Origin: Lachnospiraceae bacterium
GTDB taxonomy: Bacteria > Bacillota > Clostridia > Lachnospirales > Lachnospiraceae
Direction: 5' to 3'
Assembly (NCBI GenBank): GCA_030523275.1
Contig: JAUNIX010000035.1
Coordinates: forward strand, 1 to 32,215
DNA: 32,215 bases
Positions 25,356-32,215 of this stretch are shown piece after piece (position 1 is the first letter of the stretch; each line of letters begins with the position of its first letter). Under the pieces are notes generated by a model. That model did not search any database. It saw only the letters and a list, made by a program, of their open reading frames with translations, and was not told the origin of the DNA. Both the position numbers and the translations under genes were made by a program.

Positions 25356-25999
25356 TGTGATTCCTCAAAATATTCCTTTAATTTATCGTTTTCTCCCAAT
25401 GCTTGCTGATAAGCACGATTTGTCGTCTCAATCAATGTCTTGATCTCTGTAATACGTAAAGAAGCTTTCATAGCCTTTTGTGCCTTTAAACTTAGATGAT
25501 CCGAATTATTGTAAATAAGCCATCCCGTTCCGTTCTTTTGAATATAGTATTGTGAAACCCCCGGAACTCCCGTATCAATATCATACAATTTTGTATAATA
25601 TGAAACAAATACAATATAACTATCTGCTTGATCCGCTTTCTCTACATAAATTCGGATATTCTGATATGCCTCAATATAAGAGGTCATATGTTCTAATTCT
25701 CTAAAAGTATAAAAAGAATCTTTATCCTCTACCAGTTCTAATAATTTCTCACGGTTACCGGCCTGAAGATATCGATAATATTCCTGCATAAACTGTTTTG
25801 CCGATGCAATCTCCATATCGATTGCATCGGCAGTTGATCTAGTCGTTGAATCGCGTAATTGCATGGCTTCTACTGCCTCTGATGCCTGTGCCTCATATTG
25901 TGAAGATACGTTCAAATATGCTGCAGATACTGCACAACCAATCACAAAACATGTCCAGCTAATGAATAAAATCAAAAATGTATACCGGCTACTTTTCAT
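25352..25999 (-). CDS. Membrane-anchored extracytoplasmic protein, unknown function
   Basis: A 215-residue protein with one N-terminal membrane segment (YTFLILFISWTCFVIGCAVSAAYL, about 6-29; no lipobox that I trust) and an outside domain. Residues about 35-70 are predicted helical (YEAQASEAVEAMQLRDS), followed by an NTF2-like-looking region (MQEYYRYLQAGNREKLLELVEDKDSFYTFRELEHMTSYIEAYQNIRIYVE) and a C-terminal helix. GGAGGAG lies before the ATG. It overlaps the RlmH-like gene by 4 bases, so the two are translationally coupled. I do not recognise a named family. Confidence 0.72.
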   Translation of the reverse strand: MKSSRYTFLILFISWTCFVIGCAVSAAYLNVSSQYEAQASEAVEAMQLRDSTTRSTADAIDMEIASAKQFMQEYYRYLQAGNREKLLELVEDKDSFYTFRELEHMTSYIEAYQNIRIYVEKADQADSYIVFVSYYTKLYDIDTGVPGVSQYYIQKNGTGWLIYNNSDHLSLKAQKAMKASLRITEIKTLIETTNRAYQQALGENDKLKEYFEESH

Positions 26000-26127
26000 G
26001 TTTGCTCCTCCTGATATTCTTATGAAAATTATAGCATACTTTCTTTCTAAAACAAAGTTTCAATCATGCAAAGTACTTTCTTTCAAAGAAAATGACGATC
26101 CAGTTTCCAATGAAATAAAAAAATGAT

Positions 26128-26156
26128 TTGCATTCTTTTTCTTTTTGTATTAGAAT
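26128..26156 (+). promoter_or_regulatory. Predicted promoter of tRNA-Arg
   Basis: TTGCAT (26128-26133), 17-base spacer, TAGAAT (26151-26156), placing transcription start only a few bases before the tRNA. Confidence 0.6.
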
Positions 26157-26166
26157 ATTCTCACAT

Positions 26167-26239
26167 GCATCAGTAACTCAGTGGATAGAGTGCCAGCCTC
26201 CGAAGCTGTTGGTCGCGGGTTCAACTCCCGCCTGGTGCA
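26167..26239 (+). tRNA. tRNA-Arg, anticodon CCG
   Basis: A 73-base cloverleaf: acceptor arms GCATCAG and CTGGTGC (one G-T pair) with discriminator A; D stem ACTC/GAGT; anticodon loop CTCCGAA with CCG at 26200-26202; T arm GCGGG-TTCAACT-CCCGC. The first anticodon stem pair (C27-T43) is mismatched. CCA is not encoded; seven T's follow at once. It reads CGG codons. The 3' end of tRNA-Arg genes is a common phage attachment site, but no integrase is seen here. Confidence 0.93.
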
Positions 26240-26281
26240 TTTTTTTGTGAGAAAATGCGTTTTATTTACGCGAAGGCACAA

Positions 26282-26359
26282 GGCAAGCGGGAATATTTGC
26301 ATTTCCATTTGCCGCCGCACGCGAACCGCTGAAACTCGCAAAGCGTGTTTCATTCGGTT
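26282..26359. other. GC-rich two-hairpin element next to tRNA-Arg
   Basis: The 160-base gap between the tRNA and the rlmH terminator has no gene but contains a GC-rich islet in AT-rich surroundings. Hairpin 1: GGCAA/TTGCC (26282-26286, 26309-26313) enclosing GGGAA/TTTCC (26289-26293, 26302-26306). Hairpin 2: AACCG/CGGTT (26324-26328, 26355-26359) enclosing GAAAC/GTTTC and CGC/GCG with an AAA loop. ACGCGAA occurs twice (26268, 26319). It could be an interspersed repeat, a small RNA or a relic. Confidence 0.45.
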
Positions 26360-26403
26360 TTGTACATTCATAATAGTATATGCAGAATTTTTATATTTAT
26401 AAC

Positions 26404-26440
26404 AAAAAGGAGACAATCTCTTTTACGAAATGTCTCCTTT
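26404..26440 (-). terminator. Intrinsic terminator after rlmH
   Basis: AAAGGAGACA (26406-26415) and TGTCTCCTTT (26431-26440) pair perfectly; A-run 26404-26408 gives T's on the minus strand. It begins only five bases past the rlmH stop codon. Confidence 0.85.
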
Positions 26441-26444
26441 ACAA

Positions 26445-26894
26445 TCACATACTTTGATTCAATTGTTCTAATAAAATCATCCTCATCATCTGATGAGGAA
26501 ATGTCATCGCGGAAAAACTAATCTTGGAATCCGCTTTTTTCAGAACCTCTGATGATAACCCCAAAGAACCACCAATAATAAATATGAGATTTTGACAATT
26601 TGCAGAAATCAACTGTAATTTACGACGAAATTTATTTGTCGAAAATTGCTTACCATCGATACAAAGTGCAAAAACATGTGATTCGGGTAAAATATGCTTT
26701 ATAATTCTCTGACCTTCAATCTGTCGAATTTGCATTTCCTCTTTTGTACTTGCACGGTCTGGAGTTTTTTCATCATCCACTTCGATAATCTCAACATTCG
26801 CTTTTGTAAAAAGTTTTTTTTGGTAGTAGCCAATGCCTTTTCGAAGATACGGTTCCTTAATCTTACCTACACAAATAATACGAATATTAATCAT
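26445..26894 (-). CDS. rlmH: RlmH-type 23S rRNA methyltransferase with truncated C terminus
   Basis: A 149-residue SPOUT methyltransferase that matches RlmH from the start (MINIRIICVGKIKEPYLRKGIGYYQKKL) through the SAM loop FIIGGSLGLSSEVL (Gly108-Gly109) and FPHQMMRMILLEQ (132-144). Canonical RlmH is about 159 residues and ends IYRAxxIxxGEPYHK; here the protein ends LNQSM right after LLEQ. The conserved Tyr-Arg and Pro-Tyr-His-Lys of the tail, which help form the active site across the dimer, are gone. No frame of the downstream DNA restores them, so a simple frameshift is excluded. The ATG overlaps the YugP gene end by 8 bases; a TTG 15 bases earlier is less likely. A homologue with an intact tail is at 24951-25355. 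Confidence 0.9.
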   Translation of the reverse strand: MINIRIICVGKIKEPYLRKGIGYYQKKLFTKANVEIIEVDDEKTPDRASTKEEMQIRQIEGQRIIKHILPESHVFALCIDGKQFSTNKFRRKLQLISANCQNLIFIIGGSLGLSSEVLKKADSKISFSAMTFPHQMMRMILLEQLNQSM

Positions 26895-27591
26895 TGTCTC
26901 GATTTCCAAATAAAATAATCAATCTTAACAATTGTAAGATTGCAGATGCCGCAGAAGCAACATATGTCAAAGCGGCTGCTGACAATACTTTTCTTGCTTG
27001 TCCTGTTTCATCATAACTTAAGAGATGATTTGTTTCTAAAATCTTTAATGCACGGCTGGAAGCATTGAATTCAACCGGTAAAGTGACAAGTTGGAATAAT
27101 ACAGATAAACCAAACAGTGCAATACCAAGCGTCAGTAATGGCTGAAAGTAGCCAAAAATCATACCGGCAATAATCATTGGCCAACAGATTTTCGCTCCAA
27201 AGTTTGCAGCCGGTACTAGTTTACCGCGAATGATCAATGGTGCATAATTTTTCTGATGCTGAACTGCATGACCACATTCATGAGCTGCCACTCCAATTGC
27301 GGCAACGGATGTAGAATTGTAAGTAGCATCCGATAATCGCAGTACTTTTGCTGATGGATCATAATGATCGGTTAGATTTCCGCTAATATGCTCAACACGA
27401 ACATCGTAGATACCAGAAATTCTTAAAATCTGTTCCGCTGCTTCCCGTCCAGTCATACCGCTCATGCTGCGTATATGAGAGTAACGATTGAATGTACTGT
27501 TTACTTTTGCAGATGCAAGCAAACATAATACAACTCCGATAATTACTAAAATATAGGTTGGATCATAAAACATACCAAGTCCATAATACAT
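26887..27591 (-). CDS. YugP-like membrane zinc metallopeptidase
   Basis: A 234-residue membrane protein of the neutral zinc metallopeptidase (DUF, YugP) family. An N-terminal membrane segment (TYILVIIGVVLCLLASAKV, about 12-30) is followed by the HEXXH zinc motif AAHECGHAVQH (His104, Glu105, His108) and further hydrophobic helices (about 130-185). The region FNRYSHIRSMSGMTGREAAEQILRISGI is family-typical. It starts 16 bases after the AI-2E-family permease gene and overlaps rlmH. Substrates are unknown. All catalytic residues look intact. Confidence 0.9.
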   Translation of the reverse strand: MYYGLGMFYDPTYILVIIGVVLCLLASAKVNSTFNRYSHIRSMSGMTGREAAEQILRISGIYDVRVEHISGNLTDHYDPSAKVLRLSDATYNSTSVAAIGVAAHECGHAVQHQKNYAPLIIRGKLVPAANFGAKICWPMIIAGMIFGYFQPLLTLGIALFGLSVLFQLVTLPVEFNASSRALKILETNHLLSYDETGQARKVLSAAALTYVASAASAILQLLRLIILFGNRDND

Positions 27592-27607
27592 AAAATCAAC
27601 CTCTTTC

Positions 27608-28879
27608 CTATTCGTCTTCCTGTTCTTTCACAGGTTGTTTCGTTTCTTTCTTCTTTCGATGAGATGTTTTGCTCTCCGTCAAATACGTAGCACAATTATT
27701 CTCATCCAATTTATCAAGTGCCACATATTTCCGAGTTTCAATCGGTAAATTTTGTTTCTTTAATCCAGCTTCAATTAGTCGTTTGATCACATAATAAATC
27801 GTGCCAAATAAAGGAACACCGATGATCATCCCCACAACACCAAATAATTCTCCAAATATTAAAATAGAGAACAGTACCCAAAAGGAGGATAATCCTGTTG
27901 ACTGCCCTAAAATACGTGGTCCAAGAATATTACCATCAAACTGCTGTAAAATCAAGATAAAAATAACAAATTCAACACATTTCATTGGATCTGTCAATAA
28001 AATCAAAAACGCACTTGGTATTGCCCCAATATACGGTCCAAAAAATGGTATGATATTCGTAATTCCAACAATCAGGCTGATCAAAGCAACATACGGAAAC
28101 TTCATAATCGTCATACAGATAAAACACAATACTCCGATAATCAGAGAATCAATCAATTTACCAGTGATAAATCCGCCAAACATGCGGTCACATTGTCTCA
28201 CTGTATCTAAAATAAAAGCATTTACTTTGCGGTCTTTTGATATCGAATACAAAATTTTCTTTGCCTGACCACGAAAATGATCCTTTTCAAATAATACATA
28301 GATCATAACAATAAATCCAATCACCACATTTAAAACAAATCCAAATGCATTTAATATTCCTGAAACGAGTGAAGTTAAAGTTTCATAAATTCCCGACTGC
28401 ATCCACTGAGTAAACCATGTATTAAATCTTTTGATTGCCTCATCTACAAATTCTAGTATCTTACTATCACTATGTACCCATTCATTTAAATTATTGGTAA
28501 AAGAAGTTAACATTCCCGGCAATGTAACGGATAAATCTAAAACAGTTTTGATTACCTGCGGCAATAAAATCCAAATTAAAAGTATCAAAACGATTAAAAT
28601 AAAGACTGTCGTCAAAAAAACCGCTATCATTTGTGCTGGTTTTCTTTTTAGTTTCTTTTTTAATAAAAATAGTTCTATTTTTGTTTCCAATGGAGCCACC
28701 AGATATCCCAAAACCAAGCCAATCAATATTGGTTGCAGAGCAGATATCATGATAGAAACATAATGATTAATAATCTTTAAATTTGATAAACCTAAATATA
28801 CTAAAATTACAGCTGTCAAACTCAAAAAAAGCGTAAGACCTGATTTGACATACTTTTCATTTTGTATTCGATTTTTCAT
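27608..28879 (-). CDS. AI-2E family transporter (UPF0118-type permease)
   Basis: A 423-residue polytopic membrane protein with about eight hydrophobic segments, including LTLFLSLTAVILVYLGL, IMISALQPILIGLVLGYLVAPL, MIAVFLTTVFILIVLILLIWILLPQVI, FVLNVVIGFIVMIYVLF and GVVGMIIGVPLFGTIYYVI. NIIPFFGPYIGAIP and QQFDGNILGPRILGQSTGL are family signatures. Despite the name, members move varied substrates (some Na+ or Li+); AI-2 transport is not implied. The frame is open 34 codons more, but the promoter at 28953-28981 and AGGAGG (28885-28890) place the start at 28879. The C terminus is charged (KKKETKQPVKEQEDE). First gene of the operon with yugP and rlmH. Confidence 0.9.
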   Translation of the reverse strand: MKNRIQNEKYVKSGLTLFLSLTAVILVYLGLSNLKIINHYVSIMISALQPILIGLVLGYLVAPLETKIELFLLKKKLKRKPAQMIAVFLTTVFILIVLILLIWILLPQVIKTVLDLSVTLPGMLTSFTNNLNEWVHSDSKILEFVDEAIKRFNTWFTQWMQSGIYETLTSLVSGILNAFGFVLNVVIGFIVMIYVLFEKDHFRGQAKKILYSISKDRKVNAFILDTVRQCDRMFGGFITGKLIDSLIIGVLCFICMTIMKFPYVALISLIVGITNIIPFFGPYIGAIPSAFLILLTDPMKCVEFVIFILILQQFDGNILGPRILGQSTGLSSFWVLFSILIFGELFGVVGMIIGVPLFGTIYYVIKRLIEAGLKKQNLPIETRKYVALDKLDENNCATYLTESKTSHRKKKETKQPVKEQEDE

Positions 28880-28952
28880 TTTTTCCTCCTGACAGTAATG
28901 ACTAAAATATATTTTGAAACTATTTAATATGTAATTTTCCCCATTGTTTAAA

Positions 28953-28981
28953 AGTATATAATGATTATAGAAATTTTTCAA
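28953..28981 (-). promoter_or_regulatory. Predicted sigma-A promoter of the permease-yugP-rlmH operon
   Basis: TTGAAA (28976-28981), 17-base spacer, TATACT (28953-28958) on the minus strand; leader about 67 bases. Confidence 0.65.
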
Positions 28982-29047
28982 TCGTCATCGCAACATTTTA
29001 TAGATATTTTATATTCAACGAATATCTTTCTTAATAATATCACATAG

Positions 29048-29093
29048 AAAAAGACATTATGAAAATAACAATATCTATTTTCATAATGTCTTT
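29048..29093 (-). terminator. Strong intrinsic terminator of the Ig-like surface protein gene
   Basis: Perfect 18-bp arms (29050-29067 and 29076-29093; AAAGACATTATGAAAATA and its complement) with an 8-base loop; A's at 29048-29052 give a T-run on the minus strand. It lies 27 bases past the gene's stop codon. Confidence 0.85.
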
Positions 29094-29120
29094 CTTTCAT
29101 TTTCTATAAATTTTAATAAC

Positions 29121-31709
29121 CTATTTTACTTTTACGGTTACTTTCACACTCTTTTTGCCTGATTTCACAGTAATCTTCGCTGTACCTTTTTTCTTAGCTG
29201 TAATCACACCTTTGCTGCTTACTGTCGCAATTTTCTTATTGCTTGTCTTGTATGTCACTTTCTGTTTAGAAGTGATTGGTGTAACCGTTGTTTTTAATGT
29301 AAATTTCTTTCCTTTGTTTAGATTTATGGATTTACTATTAACTGCAACTTTCGTCGTAGCAACTGCCTTTTTCTGAACTTTCACGGTAATAACAGCGTCT
29401 TTACCGCTCTTTAATGTAACAGTGATTTTTGCCGTTCCCGCTTTTTTACCAGTAATCTTTCCCTTACTGTTTACTGTCGCAACTTTGGTGTTATTGCTCT
29501 TCCAAGATTTGATTCCATCACCTGTTTGATAGGTTACTTTAACACCACTTGTTGTCTGTTTCACTGCCAATGGAATCGTAGATACATTTACTTTAATTGT
29601 TGCTTTTAATTTATTAATTGTCTTTTTCTCTACATTTCCACATACAGTACATTTTCGTTGCTGTAAACCTGTTGCCAATACTGTTGCCTTTTTCGTCGTT
29701 GTCCATGCACCGTAGGAATGTTTGTTTGTTTTTGCAATTGATTCTTTTTTTGTCGTTCCACAAACTTTACATTTATATGTCTTTACTCCTGTTGTAACAC
29801 AAGTTGCAGTTTTTGTTACGGTTCCATTATCCCAACTATGCTTTCCGGTTGCTGGAATAGTAGAACCTTTGGTAAGTAGTATTTTACAATCATTACAGTA
29901 TTTATCTCCTGTATATCCAACTACTCCACACGTTGCAGACTTAGCGCCTTTGATACTTGTATTTTTATGTTCACATCCATTATTGACTGTAATCTTAAAA
30001 GTCGAATTTTTATTATCTTGTTCATAATCTTTTACAACCATATAATAGGTTTTACCGGCGGTCAAAGAACATTTTATATAAAAATAAGATTCAAAATCAT
30101 AACCTTCTCTTCCTTTAACAACTAATCCATTCTCATCAAGTATAACAATGCCAGGATCAGCATCTTTATAATAATAGTCAGCTTCAAATTTATAATCACC
30201 ATCAACGGAAGGAGTAAAAGTGTAAGCTTTTGGTTCCGGTCCCTTCACTGTTTTCGTTTCCCCAAATGCTATTAATCCGGCATCTTCATATATTTTGAGA
30301 TAAAACGTTTTTGTATCAATCCAACTTTTATCTCCAACCGTTACCGTGGCATAACAACGAATTTTTGTTTCCTCAGCTACATTTGCTTGATAAATATAAT
30401 CAGAACTATTGGCACCTGATATATCAACATATCTTTGCTTATTTCTATCATATTTCTTCCATTGATAGCTGACATTATTGTAATCAATTCCATCAGTTAA
30501 TTGTACGGAAAGTTGTTTTTTTGCTCCCTTTCTTAAGTATGTAGTTGCATTACGATCATAATCAGAATCGTTCTCTACTAAAATATCTGGATAATTGATG
30601 TAATAATTTGCTGTGGCTTCATTGCCTTCGTCATCCCTAACGACACATCTATAATAGTGATCATTTAATTTCGGTGTATAAGATGGAGAATCTACAGTAT
30701 CATCTACTTCTACATATTTTTTATTACTATATTCATCATCATAATCATTATCGATTATCATCCACGTATAATGCAAAGGTAAACCAAGCTCAGATGTTGC
30801 AGATACCTTTAAAGTCACTGGCTTACCTATGACAGACTGAACCGTATGTGCATATTCAAGGGAAATAACCTCTTTTTCATCACGTTCTACATAAAAAAGA
30901 GTAGACTTTGTATATTTTCCTGCTTGATCTGTTACAAGACAACGGTAAACATGCTGATGATATGCATATTTAGGACGGGAAATTTCGAGTGTATTTGTCG
31001 TATTGTCAAGATTTTCAAATTCTGTATACTTCTCCTCTGTGTCATCATCTTCATTAATACATTTTGATATTTGCCATTGATAAATAAAATTATCTTGATT
31101 ATAAGATTCCTCTGTTTTAGAATCAACAATATCTATATTCAATAACCCTTTATTCCTTGCCATTTTTACTACATATTTGCCATCATCATACGTTCCACCA
31201 TTACGTTTTATACTCCATGGTGCTTTAGGGGCACATAAATTGAAGTCAATACCACCTAGATACTTTCCTTTAGAATCCTCTATCTCACACTCATACTCAT
31301 CGGCTAAATTTTCTGCTGTAACAGACTCAATCGTATAACTCGGTGTTTTAGTCTCTGATATATAATATCGAGACTCCTCATGTCCTTCTTTATACCATTT
31401 ATATACTACATCTAAATCTTTTAATTCAAACTCTTTAAAGGCTCCTCCAGTATAAATTTTTATTTTACCATCAAAAGTTGAATCCTCCATTTTAAGAGTT
31501 ACATCGTCTCCAATTAAAACATCTTTATATAAGCCATATCCCGAAATATAATCTTCAATATCTCCCTCTTCATAAACCTTATTGTCTTGATCATCATAAT
31601 ACCAGGCCAACACCGGAACATTCTCGACAGACAAACACATGGCAACTGTCAGCATCATTACTAACAGTTTCTTAAATGAATTTACATGTTTCTTAAAATC
31701 AAATTTCAT
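29121..31709 (-). CDS. Large secreted surface protein with Ig-like and Big_2 domains
   Basis: An 862-residue exported protein. Signal peptide MKFDFKKHVNSFKKLLVMMLTVAMCLSVENVPVLA (cleavage near 35). About 40-480: acidic, Tyr-rich Ig-like repeats with a YxWxI/YxWxK and YxCxV pattern (HYTWMIID...YRCVVRDDEGN; SYQWKKYDR...IRCYATV). About 480-580: PPC-like beta domain. About 583-697: three Cys-x-x-Cys units (YCNDCK, YKCKVCG, RKCTVCG) each preceded by a His/Trp-Gly stretch. About 698-862: two Big_2 domains (TKVATVNSKGKITGKKAGTAKITV; KKIATVSSKGVITAKKKGTAKITV). No LPXTG or SLH anchor is visible, so attachment is unclear. Adhesion is possible but unproven. GGAGGAG precedes the ATG. Confidence 0.88.
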   Translation of the reverse strand: MKFDFKKHVNSFKKLLVMMLTVAMCLSVENVPVLAWYYDDQDNKVYEEGDIEDYISGYGLYKDVLIGDDVTLKMEDSTFDGKIKIYTGGAFKEFELKDLDVVYKWYKEGHEESRYYISETKTPSYTIESVTAENLADEYECEIEDSKGKYLGGIDFNLCAPKAPWSIKRNGGTYDDGKYVVKMARNKGLLNIDIVDSKTEESYNQDNFIYQWQISKCINEDDDTEEKYTEFENLDNTTNTLEISRPKYAYHQHVYRCLVTDQAGKYTKSTLFYVERDEKEVISLEYAHTVQSVIGKPVTLKVSATSELGLPLHYTWMIIDNDYDDEYSNKKYVEVDDTVDSPSYTPKLNDHYYRCVVRDDEGNEATANYYINYPDILVENDSDYDRNATTYLRKGAKKQLSVQLTDGIDYNNVSYQWKKYDRNKQRYVDISGANSSDYIYQANVAEETKIRCYATVTVGDKSWIDTKTFYLKIYEDAGLIAFGETKTVKGPEPKAYTFTPSVDGDYKFEADYYYKDADPGIVILDENGLVVKGREGYDFESYFYIKCSLTAGKTYYMVVKDYEQDNKNSTFKITVNNGCEHKNTSIKGAKSATCGVVGYTGDKYCNDCKILLTKGSTIPATGKHSWDNGTVTKTATCVTTGVKTYKCKVCGTTKKESIAKTNKHSYGAWTTTKKATVLATGLQQRKCTVCGNVEKKTINKLKATIKVNVSTIPLAVKQTTSGVKVTYQTGDGIKSWKSNNTKVATVNSKGKITGKKAGTAKITVTLKSGKDAVITVKVQKKAVATTKVAVNSKSINLNKGKKFTLKTTVTPITSKQKVTYKTSNKKIATVSSKGVITAKKKGTAKITVKSGKKSVKVTVKVK

Positions 31710-31758
31710 CGCTTTCTCCTCCTTTTTTTTAATTATTTATACGACAAATATTTTTTTA

Positions 31759-31787
31759 ATTATATCAAATCTCAGTAATATATTCAA
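31759..31787 (-). promoter_or_regulatory. Predicted sigma-A promoter of the surface protein gene
   Basis: TTGAAT (31782-31787), 17-base spacer, TATAAT (31759-31764) on the minus strand; leader about 43 bases. Confidence 0.6.
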
Positions 31788-31886
31788 CTTATAAAATATG
31801 TTCATTTTTTTAAACGTATTCAATTTAGTAAATATTGCATATTCTATTTATATAAACACGCTATTAACAAAATCGAGGTATATAAT

Positions 31887-32105
31887 GTGATAACTTACGA
31901 ACCATTTTGGAAAACTTTAGAAAATTCAAAAGAGAGTTGGTATACCTTAACAAAGAAACATCATCTTTCGTCTGGTACACTCAGCAGAATAAAAAACGGT
32001 AAAGACATTTCTACGAAAACATTAAATGACCTTTGTAGAATACTCAATTGCAAAGTTGAAGATGTTTTGCAATATATACCATCAGAAAGTGATCAGAAAT
32101 TATAA
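31887..32105 (+). CDS. Small XRE/Cro-C1-type DNA-binding protein
   Basis: A 72-residue protein that is essentially one helix-turn-helix domain (YTLTKKHHLSSGTLSRIKNGKDISTKTLNDLCRILNCKVEDVLQYI). The pattern, with recognition helix SSGTLSRIKNGK and the C-terminal LCRILNCKVEDVL, is typical of YozG/Cro-like regulators. The start is GTG, eight bases after GAGG (31875-31878); an overlapping ATG is followed at once by TGA. It is divergent from the surface protein gene across a 177-base gap and could control it or itself. The gap is AT-rich with no further clear site. Confidence 0.85.
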   Translation: MITYEPFWKTLENSKESWYTLTKKHHLSSGTLSRIKNGKDISTKTLNDLCRILNCKVEDVLQYIPSESDQKL

Positions 32106-32168
32106 ACGTGAGCTACACTCCTACATCTTTTCATGAAATTTAAAATATTCTCGTTTTTTTACATAAAA

Positions 32169-32185
32169 AATAGGCTTCGCCTATT
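32169..32185 (-). terminator. Probable terminator for a gene beyond the right edge
   Basis: AATAGGC (32169-32175) and GCCTATT (32179-32185) form a tight hairpin; A-run 32165-32170 reads as T's on the minus strand. It may also help end the XRE gene on the plus strand, but the T-run is poor in that direction. Confidence 0.55.
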
Positions 32186-32195
32186 CAACTCCCCT

Positions 32196-32215
32196 TCCCC
32201 TCAATCTTGAGGGGA
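32196..32215. repeat. Inverted repeat at the right edge
   Basis: TCCCCTCAA (32196-32204) and TTGAGGGGA (32207-32215) pair perfectly with a 2-base centre and run exactly to the window end, so the element may continue. Together with the hairpin at 32169-32185 it may be a small RNA, an interspersed repeat or the end of a mobile element. Confidence 0.5.

Noticed and set aside
26150..26416. Minus-strand open frame of 88 codons across the tRNA gene
   Set aside because: Its RRELNPRPTASEAGTLSTELL segment is simply the translated complement of tRNA-Arg, a well-known false protein; no ribosome binding site.
26445..26470. Simple frameshift as the cause of the short RlmH
   Set aside because: Neither other frame past LLEQ encodes a YR...PYHK tail, and the terminator follows at once.
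27801..28268. Open plus-strand frame of 155 codons inside the permease gene
   Set aside because: Antisense shadow of a membrane protein gene; no start signals and no recognisable domain.
28880..28981. 34-codon N-terminal extension of the AI-2E-family permease
   Set aside because: It spans the predicted promoter (28953-28981), while AGGAGG is placed directly before the ATG at 28879.
1..32215. CRISPR array, prophage, IS element or toxin-antitoxin operon
   Set aside because: No repeat-spacer structure, integrase, transposase or toxin-like partner was found; the lone XRE-type protein has no visible toxin beside it within the window.

Overview
The window reads as low-GC Firmicutes chromosome, most likely Lachnospiraceae (Clostridia). 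The evidence is the gene order rel–MBL hydrolase–hemZ–HD-GYP–hisS followed by aspS, the E. coli-type pyrB–pyrI pair, a GGGtGRT/NifU-like pair, YugP, AggAgg-type ribosome binding sites, and secreted proteins with Big_2 and Cys-x-x-Cys repeats. The genus cannot be fixed from sequence alone. There is no prophage, insertion sequence or CRISPR array; this is mostly core genome with some accessory surface and regulatory genes.

Layout. 89-1804 (minus): a NifU-like scaffold and a GGGtGRT protein, a conserved pair of unknown role. 1934-4607 (minus): topoisomerase III overlapping a GlmU-like left-handed beta-helix protein. 4709-5353 (plus): a lone LUD-domain protein. 5406-8681: a SorC-type regulator divergent from gutM-srlA-srlE, a glucitol-type PTS lacking EIIA and the dehydrogenase. 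8889-12469 (minus): aspS, a stand-alone double-ACT protein and glyA. 12637-13149 (plus): a flavin reductase-like protein. 13304-19635 (minus): rel, MBL hydrolase, hemZ, HD-GYP and hisS. 19818-21153 (minus): pyrB-pyrI. 21251-22141 (minus): a DUF2156 protein. 22352-22843 (plus): an Lrp/AsnC regulator whose leader has a terminator-like hairpin. 22889-25999 (minus): two exported or membrane proteins, a divergent RlmH paralogue and a further membrane-anchored protein. 26167-26239 (plus): tRNA-Arg(CCG). 26445-28879 (minus): an AI-2E-family permease, a YugP-like metalloprotease and a C-terminally truncated RlmH. 29121-31709 (minus): a large Ig-like surface protein. 31887-32105 (plus): a small XRE-type regulator. 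The right edge holds two hairpins. Gene-free gaps are all under 300 bases; the larger ones carry the promoters, operators and terminators listed.

The most striking observation is a complementary pair of RlmH-family proteins. The gene in the usual place (26445-26894) keeps the SAM-pocket motifs (GG, FPHQ) but has lost the conserved C-terminal YR...PYHK tail. A second homologue 1.1 kb away (24951-25355) has lost the GG and FPHQ motifs but keeps a perfect EQIYR...PYHK tail. RlmH works as a dimer with a composite active site, so these may have become an obligate heterodimer. Other points of interest are the Lrp leader, in which one hairpin arm is complementary to the start codon region, a GC-rich two-hairpin element next to the tRNA, and a stand-alone aspartokinase-like ACT pair between aspS and glyA.
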